Of a stretch of 64,000 nt of DNA, positions 52,613 through 60,529 are shown piece by piece; position 1 is the stretch's first letter; each line of letters starts with the position of its first letter. Both the position numbers and the translations under genes were made by a program. Source of the DNA: Saccharomonospora cyanea NA-134 (GTDB lineage: Bacteria; Actinomycetota; Actinomycetes; Mycobacteriales; Pseudonocardiaceae); assembly GCF_000244975.1 (NCBI RefSeq), contig NZ_CM001440.1, forward strand, positions 4,758,325 through 4,822,324, read 5' to 3'. The notes beneath the pieces were generated by a model. It had not been told where the DNA came from. It made no database searches and was given only the letters and a program-made list of their open reading frames with translations.

Positions 52613-53620
52613 GTGAGGACGGACACGGCGGCGGACCCGGGCTTCACCCAGCAGGTCGCTCCCTACCGCCGCGAGTTGCTGGCGCACTGCTACCGCATGC
52701 TCGGCTCCCCGCACGAGGCGGAGGACGTACTCCAGGAGACCCTGGTCCGGGCGTGGCGTGGCTACGACGGGTTCGAACACCGGTCGTCTCTGCGCACGTG
52801 GCTGTACCGCGTGGCGACGACGACGTGTCTCAACGCGTTGAAGGGTATGCGGCGAAGGCCGACGCCGTGTGGGGTCGACGGTACGAGCAGTGACCCGGCC
52901 GACGATCTCGTGAACGGCGCCGAGGTGCCGTGGTTGCAGCCGATGCCCGACGCGCTGGTGGAGCTGCCCGACGATCCCGCCGCCGTCATCACGAGCCGGG
53001 AGAGCATCCGGCTCGCGTTCGTCGCGGCCCTGCAACACCTGCCGCCGCGCCAGCGCGCGGTGCTCCTGCTGCGTGACGTACTGGCGTGGAGCGCGGCGGA
53101 GGTCGCCGACGCCCTCGGCACGACGGCGGCCGCCGTCAACAGCCTCCTGCAACGCGCGCGCACGACGTTGGAGGGGCTCGCGCTGCGCTCCGACGCCGTC
53201 ACGGAACCCACCGAGGCGCAGCAACGGGAGTTGCTCGAACGCTACGTCGCGGCGTTCGAACGCAAGGACATCCCGAGGCTGGTGGAGTTGTTCACCGCCG
53301 ACGTCGTGTGGGAGATGCCGCCGTACGTGTCGTGGTACCAAGGCGCCGAGGCTGTCGGCGCCCACCTCGACAAGCGCTGCCCGGGCCGCCCGGGCGGGAT
53401 CCTCATGGTGCCCGTGGCGGCCAACGGGCGGCCGGGCTTCGCGCAGTACCTCCGCGACGAGAAGGGCGGGGGCTACGGCGCCTTCCTCGTGCAGGTGCTG
53501 GAGCCGTCGGCCGACGGCATCAGGCATGTGGTGAACTACCTCGACACCGGCGTGTTCGACCTGTTCGGCCTGCCCCGGTGGGTGGCTCAGTCCGACAGCT
53601 CCGGGATGCGGTCGGCGTAG
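52613..53620 (+). CDS. ECF sigma factor with C-terminal SnoaL-like domain (SigG-type)
   Basis: A 335-aa sigma-70 protein. Region 2 spans ~10-80 (YRRELLAHCYRMLGSPHEAE, DVLQETLVRAWRGYDGF, SSLRTWLYRVATTTCLN) and region 4 ~130-190 (LPPRQRAVLLLRDVLAWSAA, then GTTAAAVNSLLQRARTTL). A SnoaL/NTF2-like domain (~215-325) is fused at the C-terminus, as in M. tuberculosis SigG and related sigma factors, where such domains tune activity. No anti-sigma gene is adjacent. Its 3' end overlaps the convergent SIS gene by 34 nt. Confidence 0.87.
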   Translation: MRTDTAADPGFTQQVAPYRRELLAHCYRMLGSPHEAEDVLQETLVRAWRGYDGFEHRSSLRTWLYRVATTTCLNALKGMRRRPTPCGVDGTSSDPADDLVNGAEVPWLQPMPDALVELPDDPAAVITSRESIRLAFVAALQHLPPRQRAVLLLRDVLAWSAAEVADALGTTAAAVNSLLQRARTTLEGLALRSDAVTEPTEAQQRELLERYVAAFERKDIPRLVELFTADVVWEMPPYVSWYQGAEAVGAHLDKRCPGRPGGILMVPVAANGRPGFAQYLRDEKGGGYGAFLVQVLEPSADGIRHVVNYLDTGVFDLFGLPRWVAQSDSSGMRSA

Positions 53621-54297
53621 CGCGCCACGAGTTCGACGTTGCGTTCGTCTCCACCGGGTACGTTGGCGCTGGTCCACAACGGCAGCTCGATACCGCGTCG
53701 GGAGGCGAGGTCGTCGAGTTCGGCGAGCAGCGACGCCCACATGTACGCGGCGGCGACGGTGGAGGTGGCGCACGTCCTCGGCGCGGAGGCCGGGTACACC
53801 ACGTCACCCGGCGGCACGTGCGTGTCGAGGACGACGGTGGCGTGGTCGGCCAGACGGGTGCCGCTGCGGTCGGTGGCCGCCGCCGACGCCGCCGTGGAGG
53901 TGACCGCCACCACCGGCACGCCCTTGGCCCGCGACTCCTGCGCGATCTCGACCGGGTAAGGGTTGCGCCCGCTGGTGGAGAACACCACCACCACGTCGCC
54001 ACTCCGGATGTCGGCGCTCTCGACGAGCGCGCGGCCCCGGCCGGGTACCCGTTCCGCCGCGGAGCTGCGCAGTGCGCCCGAAAGGGGCAGCACCTCGGGG
54101 TCCCACAGCGGCCGGACGGCCGCGAGCCCACCAGCGCGGTAGAACGTCTCGAACACCATCGCCAGCGAGTGTCCCGCGCCCGCCGCGTGGACGATGCCGT
54201 CCCCGCTCACCGCGTCGAGCACCAGTTCAGCGGCCTTGCCCAGCTCCTCACGCTGGGAGTCGACGGTGTCGAGCAGCTCCCGCATCCTGTCACGCAT
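53587..54297 (-). CDS. SIS-domain sugar-phosphate protein
   Basis: A 236-aa protein with one SIS domain (IVHAAGAGHSLAMVFETFYR, VVVVFSTSGRNPYPVEIAQE, VVAVTSTAAS). The pattern fits the stand-alone sugar isomerase group (UPF0309/MurQ-like) that handles phosphorylated amino sugars. It lies next to two sialidases, so a role in sialic-acid or GlcNAc/MurNAc catabolism is reasonable but unproven. The long overlap (34 nt) with the convergent sigma gene is unusual. Confidence 0.75.
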   Translation of the reverse strand: MRDRMRELLDTVDSQREELGKAAELVLDAVSGDGIVHAAGAGHSLAMVFETFYRAGGLAAVRPLWDPEVLPLSGALRSSAAERVPGRGRALVESADIRSGDVVVVFSTSGRNPYPVEIAQESRAKGVPVVAVTSTAASAAATDRSGTRLADHATVVLDTHVPPGDVVYPASAPRTCATSTVAAAYMWASLLAELDDLASRRGIELPLWTSANVPGGDERNVELVARYADRIPELSD

Positions 54298-54390
54298 CCG
54301 GCACGATCTCCTTCACATCCGTGTTCGGCACGCGGCCATCTCATCTCCGTCGGCCGTCTCGCGCAACCGGTCGTGCGCGCGTCGGTGGAC

Positions 54391-56226
54391 TCAACCGCCG
54401 TTCGTGGTCTTCTTCGGTGGCTCGGCCTGGAACGCCAACCGGATGCGCAGACCGTCGTCGATCGCCGCGTTCGACCGGTACAGGGCGGTGATCTCCGAAT
54501 CGTGCAGCGCCCTGCCGTACAGGCGGACCTCGTCGAGTTTCCCGGCGAGGTGCTGTGCCCCGTCGAGCCGCTGCCCCAGGTGGATGGTGAACGGGCGTTT
54601 CGGGCTCAGCGAGCCCAGCCCTGGCGCCTGCTCCGACGCGACGAGTCGGCCGTCGACGTGCAGGGTGAACCGCTCCCCCGCTCGACGCAGCACCACGTGG
54701 TGCCAACGCTCGTCGTCGTAGGCGTCGCCGGTCTCCAGCACGACGCTGTTCTCACCGCTCTGCGCCCACGCCCTCAGCCGGTCGCGGTCGGGTTCCGCCC
54801 GTAACCACAGTTGCGAGTACACCGAGCCCTGGTTGTACGCCCACAGCAACGGTTGTGGCGCGGAGCCGCCGCCGTAGGAGAACCACGCCGACCACGTGAA
54901 GTCGCCACTGCTCACCGCCAACCGTTCCGCGAAGGGCAGTTGCACGTGGTCGTCGACACCGTCGAGCGCCACCGCATCGCCGAACCTGCCCGGCACGACG
55001 GCCGCGCCGCCGTGCAACCAGGAGTGCAGCCCGTTCGGCGACGAGTCCGGTGTCAGCGGCAGTCCGGCGGTGTCGCCGTCGGGAAGTCCCAGGTCGGACT
55101 CGGTGAACGTCGTGAACCACACGTACCCGTGCGACCAGTGGACCGCCCGCTCGTACGCGAGCCCGACACGCCCGTCTGCCAGCGACGTCAGGTCGCTGTA
55201 CGACGACATCCCCTCGTAGATCACCGTGCCACCGCCGGGATCGACCCACTCCGCGCCGCCCTTGTACGTGGAACGGATCGCCATGCGCTCACGCGTCTCA
55301 CCCTGCCGGGACGGCGCCGCGAGCAGCACCCGGTTGTAGCGGTCGCCACGGTCGGTGGCTCGCAGTTCCAGCGTCGAGGCCTGCACCGTCGGCACCGCCA
55401 GCCCCTGCTCGGCTGGCCCCGCGTGGAAGCCCTCGGCGAAACGCTCGCCGCCGTCCACCGCCACGGCCGACGCGACGGTGGCCGAGGCGGTGCCTTTCTC
55501 GTTACGGGCGAGCACGAACAGTGACCCGTCCGGGCGCTCGAACACCGACGGCTCCTGGACGTTCAGCTCGGGCGCGGCCGAGTGGTCGTACGCGCCCAGG
55601 TCCCAGGTGAGCCCGCCGTCGTCGCTGTGGACGAGCGCGACCCCCTTGGTGCCGTCGGCCGTGCGGTAGGTCGTTCCGGCCACGAGCCGGCCCTCGTGTT
55701 CACCTCGCGCGAGCTGGATCGCGTGTGAGGGGCCGGTGGCGTACGAGGTCCAACCCGACTCCGACACCGACCTCGTGATCTCGATCGGCGCCGACCACGT
55801 GAGGCCGTCGTCGTCGCTGTGCTGCACCCACGCGGTGCGGTAGTTCCGGCTGGTCAGCAGCACCACACGGCCGGTGCCGGAGTCCACGACGGGTGTGGGG
55901 TTGTGGGCGGTGGAGTCGCCGCCCGCGTGCACGACGCGGGGGTCGCTCCAGGTGGCTCCGCCGTCGGTCGACCGCACGACGACGACGTCGTGCCGACCGG
56001 TGTCGGAGCAGTCGGGTTTGCGGCCTTCGGCGAACAGCAGCAACGTACCGTCGTTCGTGGTCACGAGCGCGGGTATGCGATAGCAGTGGTAGCCGTGGGT
56101 GCCCGGTGACAGGATCGCCCGTCCGTCGAGGTCGGCGGATCGGGGTGCCGGGACGGCGGCCGTGCTCGCCGTGAGCGCGAGGAGTGTGAGCAGGAGCAGG
56201 ACTGTTCGTGAGCGGAGGACGGGCAT
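54391..56226 (-). CDS. Secreted sialidase (GH33) with C-terminal LamG-like domain
   Basis: A 611-aa exported sialidase. ATG 56226 (GGAG site) opens a Sec signal (VLRSRTVLLLLTLLALTAST). The six-bladed propeller has YRIPALVTTNDGTLLLFAEG and Asp boxes STDGGATW, SDDDGLTW and SDDGGLTW. From ~400 on there is a concanavalin-like LamG domain (VALDGVDDHVQLPFAERLAV, WHHVVLRRAGERFTLHVDGR) that probably binds glycans. It releases sialic acid from host or environmental glycoconjugates. Divergent from a second, simpler sialidase across a dre-like site. Confidence 0.9.
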   Translation of the reverse strand: MPVLRSRTVLLLLTLLALTASTAAVPAPRSADLDGRAILSPGTHGYHCYRIPALVTTNDGTLLLFAEGRKPDCSDTGRHDVVVVRSTDGGATWSDPRVVHAGGDSTAHNPTPVVDSGTGRVVLLTSRNYRTAWVQHSDDDGLTWSAPIEITRSVSESGWTSYATGPSHAIQLARGEHEGRLVAGTTYRTADGTKGVALVHSDDGGLTWDLGAYDHSAAPELNVQEPSVFERPDGSLFVLARNEKGTASATVASAVAVDGGERFAEGFHAGPAEQGLAVPTVQASTLELRATDRGDRYNRVLLAAPSRQGETRERMAIRSTYKGGAEWVDPGGGTVIYEGMSSYSDLTSLADGRVGLAYERAVHWSHGYVWFTTFTESDLGLPDGDTAGLPLTPDSSPNGLHSWLHGGAAVVPGRFGDAVALDGVDDHVQLPFAERLAVSSGDFTWSAWFSYGGGSAPQPLLWAYNQGSVYSQLWLRAEPDRDRLRAWAQSGENSVVLETGDAYDDERWHHVVLRRAGERFTLHVDGRLVASEQAPGLGSLSPKRPFTIHLGQRLDGAQHLAGKLDEVRLYGRALHDSEITALYRSNAAIDDGLRIRLAFQAEPPKKTTNGG

Positions 56227-56244
56227 GATGCTCCGTTCGGTCGC

Positions 56245-56260
56245 ACTGGTCTTGACCATC
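56245..56260. promoter_or_regulatory. dre-like operator between the two sialidase genes
   Basis: ACTGGTCTTGACCATC contains the inverted repeat TGGTC-TT-GACCA and matches the DasR consensus ACTGGTCTAGACCACT at 13 of 16 positions. It lies 19 nt from the 56226 start and ~75 nt from the 56333 start. A second inverted repeat TGGAC-N7-GTCCA (56290-56306) is in the same gap. Confidence 0.65.
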
Positions 56261-56332
56261 GTGTGCCGGGCCACCTAGTTTGCCGACATTGGACGTCCTA
56301 TGTCCAGACGCTCGACAGCGAGGAGGCCGACG

Positions 56333-57520
56333 ATGCCCGCCCTGTCCCGACGTTCCGCTCTCTCACTCGCCGCCGCGGTCGCGGCGGGAGCCGCCCTGGC
56401 CGCACCCGTCCACGCGGCGGCGGCCCCACCACAGCCGTGTACCACCTCGGTGCCGTACACGTCGGGCACCGAGGGGTACCACACCTTCCGCATCCCGGCG
56501 CTGGTACGGACCAACTCCGGTGACCTGCTCGCCTTCGCCGAAGGACGCGTCGAGTCGGGCAGCGACACCGGCACGATCGAGGTCGTCGTGCGCCGTTCCA
56601 CCGACGGCGGCTGCACGTGGGGACCGCTGTCCGTCGTGTCGCGCAACGGTGACGCCACGGCGGGCAACCCCAGCCCCGTGGTGCTGCCGAACGGTGACGT
56701 CGTGCTGCTGACCACCCGCAACGGCCGCGTCACCGAACACGAGATCATGGCAGGCGAGGTGTCCGAAGAGGACACTCGACGTGTGTGGTTGCAACGCAGC
56801 ACGGACGGTGGCAGGACGTTCTCCCCCGCGAGGGAGATCACCGACGTCGCCAAGGCGCCCGACTGGCGGTGGTACGCCACCGGCCCCGGGCACGCCATCG
56901 TGTTGCGCAACTCCGAGCACGCGGGGCGGATCGTCGTTCCCGCCAACCACTCCAGCGCGCCGCCCGAGGGGTCCGACGACGTCGGAACCGAGGCCAAGTA
57001 CTACGGCGCCCACAGCCTGATCAGCGACGACGGCGGGCACACCTGGCGGATCGGGTTCACCGACGACCGCACCGACGGGATCATCGCCGCCAACGAGACC
57101 ACGGTCGCGGAACTGCCCGACGGCACGTTGTACTTCAACAGCAGGGACCACGGCACCGCCGAGGGCAACCGGGTCGACGCCTACAGCACCGACGGCGGTG
57201 AGTCGCTCGCCGCACCGTACCGGGTTCAGGAGTCTATTGTGGATCCTCGGGTGCAGGGCAGCGTGTTGCAGACCACGAAGCGGAACATACTGCTGTTCTC
57301 CGCGCCGTCACATCCCACCGAGCGGCGCGCGATGGCCGTGCGGGTGAGCCGGGACGGGGGCCGCACCTGGCGGGTGGCGTACACGGTGTCGGACGACCCG
57401 GCGGCCTACTCGGACCTCGTGCAGCTGGGCCGGCACACGATCGGCCTGCTGTACGAGACGGGCAGCGACCGGGCATACGAGACGATCACGTTCAGGCGGC
57501 TGCCACTCCCCCGTGCCTGA
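56333..57520 (+). CDS. Secreted sialidase (GH33), catalytic domain only
   Basis: A 395-aa exported sialidase. The signal carries a twin arginine (LSRRSALSLAAAVAAGAAL), so Tat export is likely, in contrast to the Sec signal of its divergent partner. The catalytic propeller has FRIPALVRTNSGDLLAFAEG and Asp boxes STDGGCTW, STDGGRTF, SDDGGHTW and SRDGGRTW. No carbohydrate-binding domain follows. ATG 56333 has GAGGAGG upstream. Confidence 0.9.
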   Translation: MPALSRRSALSLAAAVAAGAALAAPVHAAAAPPQPCTTSVPYTSGTEGYHTFRIPALVRTNSGDLLAFAEGRVESGSDTGTIEVVVRRSTDGGCTWGPLSVVSRNGDATAGNPSPVVLPNGDVVLLTTRNGRVTEHEIMAGEVSEEDTRRVWLQRSTDGGRTFSPAREITDVAKAPDWRWYATGPGHAIVLRNSEHAGRIVVPANHSSAPPEGSDDVGTEAKYYGAHSLISDDGGHTWRIGFTDDRTDGIIAANETTVAELPDGTLYFNSRDHGTAEGNRVDAYSTDGGESLAAPYRVQESIVDPRVQGSVLQTTKRNILLFSAPSHPTERRAMAVRVSRDGGRTWRVAYTVSDDPAAYSDLVQLGRHTIGLLYETGSDRAYETITFRRLPLPRA

Positions 57521-57523
57521 AGT

Positions 57524-57610
57524 GCGAACACCCGTGCACAGGCTGCGGACACGAGACGCATCGGTTCGTGTCCGCAGCCTACGAACGCGTGTCCGCAGTT
57601 CCCGTACGCC
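57524..57610. repeat. 21-nt repeat hairpin, locus 3
   Basis: Inverted-type units (GCGAACACCCGTGCACAGGCT at 57524, GCGGACACG at 57545) come first and head units (GTGTCCGCAGCCTACGAACGC at 57569, GTGTCCGCAG at 57590) second, the opposite order to the other two loci. It lies between two convergent genes. Confidence 0.7.
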
Positions 57611-57633
57611 TCCCGTACGTCGTTGCGGGCTTC

Positions 57634-59268
57634 TCAGTCGGCTCGGGTGGAGTAGGTCAGCGACTCGCCGCCGTGCACGGCCTCGCCCGCCACGAACGTC
57701 GCCACCACGCCGATGCCGTCGATGGCCGAGGACGGCACGGCGGTGGGGTCGTCGTCGAGAAGTACCAGGTCGGCGTGCATACCCGCCTCGATCCGGCCAC
57801 GCCGGTCCTCCTGGCACGACGCGTAGGCCGCGTGCGTGGTGAACGCGCGCAACGCCTCCATGGCGTCCACCCGCTCGTCCTCGGCGAGGACCACGCCGGC
57901 GCTCGTGGTGCGCTCGACCATGTTCCGCATCCCGGCCAGCGGGGCACCCGTTCCCACGCACGGCCGGTCGGAGCTGCCGGGCACCCGCAGTCCCGCGTCG
58001 AGGAACGAGCGTTGCCGGTACAACCACGGCACCCGTTCCTCACCCAGCGACTTGAGCATGGTGTCACCGATCTCGTAGAGGAACCGCGCCTGCGGCACGG
58101 GTACGACGCCGAGCGCCACCAGGCGCGGGAGCTGGTCGGGCCGCACCATGGCCGCGTGCTCGATGCGGTGCCGCACTCCCGGCCGGGGGAAATCGCGCTG
58201 GGCCTGCTCGAACGCGTCCAGGGTCAGGTCGATGGCGCGGTCGCCGATGGCGTGCGCCGCGACGCGCCAGCCGCCACGGTGGGCGTCGATGATGCGCCTG
58301 CGCAGCACGTCCGGGTCGTCACCCAGCACGCCGAGCCCACCGTCGCCCTCGAACGGCCGCGTCACGGCGGCGGTCCGGCTGCTCAACGCGCCGTCGGTGA
58401 AGATCTTCATCGGGCCGATGCGCAGGAAGTCGTCACCGAACCCGGTGCGAACACCGAGGTCGAGCCCCACGAGGTCGTCGACGAGCGGGTGCAGTGTCTC
58501 GGCGGCGGGCATCAGCTCCACGCGCACGGTCAACTCGCCGCGCTGCCGCGCGAGCTGGTAGGCCGCCGCCTCGGCGGGGCTGTGACCGATCCAGCCGCCC
58601 CCGACACCGGCCTCCGTCACGTGGGTGAGCCCCTCGGCGGCGTACACCTTCGCCGCGCGCGCGACGGCCTGGGCCAGCTCCTCGACGGGGTACGGCTTCA
58701 CCAGCGCGTCCACGAGTTGCTGCGCCTGCTCGGCGAGCAGTCCCGTCGGCTCGCCCGAGGCGTCCCGCTCCACCACGCCACCCTCGGGCACGGTGGCCGT
58801 GCCGTCGAGGATCCCCGCCTTGTCGAGAATGGCGCTGCTGACCGAGCACATGTGGGCCGAGCGGTGCTTCAGCCAGACGGGGCGCCCTCCGCCCGCCCGG
58901 TCCAGCGCCGCGCGGTCGGGGTGGCCGCCCAGCACGAAGTCGTCGTACTGCGACCCGACCACCCAGGCGTCGGACGGCAGGCGCGCCGCGTGCGCGGCCA
59001 CCGTGTCGTACAGCTCGTCGAGCGTCCGGCACACCGAGAGGTCGATCTCGGCCAGCGACAACCCGTACCAGACCATGTGGTTGTGCGCGTCGGCGAACCC
59101 CGGCGTGAGCACGGCACCCCCGCCGTCGACGACCGTGCGCGCCGACGCGCCGTCCACCTCCTCGTCCACACCGACGATGCGGCCCCCCAGCACCCCGACA
59201 CTGTGAGCGCGGGGACGCTCATCGCACATGGTCAGGACACGCACGTCACGCAGAAGCAGGTCGAGCAC
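57634..59268 (-). CDS. Amidohydrolase family 3 (YtcJ-like) metal-dependent hydrolase
   Basis: A 544-aa amidohydrolase. The metal site starts with TPGFADAHNHM (His-x-His), followed by KIFTDGALSSRTAAV, VAAHAIGDRAIDLTLDAFEQ and VRHRIEHAAMV, and by SSDRPC near the C-terminus. Family members hydrolyse N-formyl or N-acyl amides and related bonds. GTG 59268 has a GGGAGGAA site. Alone on its strand; substrate unknown. Confidence 0.85.
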   Translation of the reverse strand: MLDLLLRDVRVLTMCDERPRAHSVGVLGGRIVGVDEEVDGASARTVVDGGGAVLTPGFADAHNHMVWYGLSLAEIDLSVCRTLDELYDTVAAHAARLPSDAWVVGSQYDDFVLGGHPDRAALDRAGGGRPVWLKHRSAHMCSVSSAILDKAGILDGTATVPEGGVVERDASGEPTGLLAEQAQQLVDALVKPYPVEELAQAVARAAKVYAAEGLTHVTEAGVGGGWIGHSPAEAAAYQLARQRGELTVRVELMPAAETLHPLVDDLVGLDLGVRTGFGDDFLRIGPMKIFTDGALSSRTAAVTRPFEGDGGLGVLGDDPDVLRRRIIDAHRGGWRVAAHAIGDRAIDLTLDAFEQAQRDFPRPGVRHRIEHAAMVRPDQLPRLVALGVVPVPQARFLYEIGDTMLKSLGEERVPWLYRQRSFLDAGLRVPGSSDRPCVGTGAPLAGMRNMVERTTSAGVVLAEDERVDAMEALRAFTTHAAYASCQEDRRGRIEAGMHADLVLLDDDPTAVPSSAIDGIGVVATFVAGEAVHGGESLTYSTRAD

Positions 59269-59363
59269 CGCGGTTCCTCCCTAGGATCGGGGCACGAGGT
59301 CGGCCGATTACGCTCGGAACACGCTTGACGGTACCCGGGCTCGGGAGGAAGGGGCAGCACGCT

Positions 59364-60035
59364 TTGCGCCAGAACAGGGCCAGGCGCCTGACAGCTCTCG
59401 TGTCGGGACTGCTCGCCGCATCACTGCTGATGACCGGCTGCGGTGACACCGAGCCCTCGGCGGCGGGACCGGTGGCAGAAACCCGCACGATGACCCTGCA
59501 CCCCTTCACCGACGAGGGTGAACCGGCGGCGGGGTTGCGGGTTATTCAGAAGGTGTCCGCGAGGTGCGCGCCCTCCATGCTCAGTCCGGAGAACGAGCGG
59601 GCCCGCCGCTGCTTCACCAACGAGACGTCCGTGGCGATGGACCCGTGCTTCGTGCCGGACCGCCCCGTCGTGGAACGCGATCCGGACAACGAAGCCGCCA
59701 GAGAGCTCGGGATGAAGACCGTGGCGCTGTGCGTGTCCGATCCGCGCCAGACCGACGTCACCAAGGTCTACGTGGTGGAGGAGACCCCCACGATCGAGCC
59801 GGAACCCTCGCTCCTCGACCCGCACTGGAGTCTCGAACTCGCCGACGGTACACACTGCGTGAAGGCGTTGGGGGTGCCGGAGATCCGCGAAGGGCGGCAC
59901 CTGAGCTACAGCTGTGACGACGGCGGGTCCCTGTACGGCCTTCTCGACGAGACGCGGAAGGCGTGGAGGATCCACCACCGCGCGGAGGGCTCGGAAGGTC
60001 TGACGGTCTCCGAGGTCCGCACGGCCTGGCGGTGA
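59364..60035 (+). CDS. Cys-rich lipoprotein, unknown function
   Basis: A 223-aa lipoprotein. TTG 59364, nine nt after GGAGGAAGGGG, gives a textbook lipoprotein signal (RRLTALVSGLLAASLLMTGC, lipidated C26). The in-frame TTG at 59325 would put an odd stretch in front. The mature part has several Cys (SARCAPSM, RRCFTN, DPCFVP, ALCVSD, THCVKA, SYSCDDG), suggesting disulfides outside the membrane. No family is recognised. Confidence 0.7.
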   Translation: MRQNRARRLTALVSGLLAASLLMTGCGDTEPSAAGPVAETRTMTLHPFTDEGEPAAGLRVIQKVSARCAPSMLSPENERARRCFTNETSVAMDPCFVPDRPVVERDPDNEAARELGMKTVALCVSDPRQTDVTKVYVVEETPTIEPEPSLLDPHWSLELADGTHCVKALGVPEIREGRHLSYSCDDGGSLYGLLDETRKAWRIHHRAEGSEGLTVSEVRTAWR

Positions 60036-60081
60036 GAAGCCTTGCCTCCGCCGCCGGCCCCGGCAAGCGACGGAGGTCTGA

Positions 60082-60154
60082 GAGCCTGTTCTGCGAACCC
60101 TCAGCTACCTGCTGCGCGGTGCTCGGGACGGAGAAGGGTCCGCAGAACAGGCTC
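60082..60154. repeat. Inverted pair of the dispersed 20-bp element
   Basis: GAGCCTGTTCTGCGAACCCT (60082-60101) and AGGGTCCGCAGAACAGGCTC (60135-60154) are near-perfect inverted copies around a 33-nt loop. A third copy is at 4446-4465. Between the lipoprotein and the convergent amphi-Trp gene the pair may act as a terminator. Confidence 0.6.
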
Positions 60155-60166
60155 ACGCCCACAACG

Positions 60167-60439
60167 TCAGACGACGGGCTTGTCGGCCTCGTCGTCGCTC
60201 TCGGCTTCGTCGTCGGTGTCCGGCAGCTCCCACTTGAGCTGGAACTCGATCTCCTCCTCGCCGTCACCGCGCTCGTGTTCGATCGAGAACCGGGCACGCG
60301 CGGGTACGCGGATGCGCTCACCCGCGATCTGGATGCGGAACGGCTTGTCGGTTTCGAGTGCGTCGGCCAGGCGGCGCAGCTTCGCCACGACCTCGGCGGT
60401 CGAGTAGAACTGCTCCACGTCCCGCGGTGCGGCTGTCAC
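60167..60439 (-). CDS. Amphi-Trp domain protein
   Basis: A 90-aa protein. VAKLRRLADALETDKPFRIQ, then RVPARARFSIEHERGDGEEE and IEFQLKWELP, match the short amphi-Trp domain found in bacteria and archaea. The C-terminal tail is acidic. Start GTG 60439. Function unknown. Confidence 0.75.
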   Translation of the reverse strand: MTAAPRDVEQFYSTAEVVAKLRRLADALETDKPFRIQIAGERIRVPARARFSIEHERGDGEEEIEFQLKWELPDTDDEAESDDEADKPVV

Positions 60440-60529
60440 AGGATTCCTCCGTTCAGAGAAGTTGCCGATGGCGCGATCCTTCCATGCCGTCGGACGAGCC
60501 GAACAGGGATTCGGACATTCACGCCGGAA

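Noticed and set aside
53086-54804. 572-codon plus-strand frame
   Set aside because: Crosses the sigma factor, SIS and sialidase genes out of frame; no protein-like sequence.
57568-59328. 586-codon plus-strand frame opposite the amidohydrolase
   Set aside because: The minus strand has the full amidohydrolase metal motifs; the plus frame is low-complexity His/Arg-rich shadow sequence.
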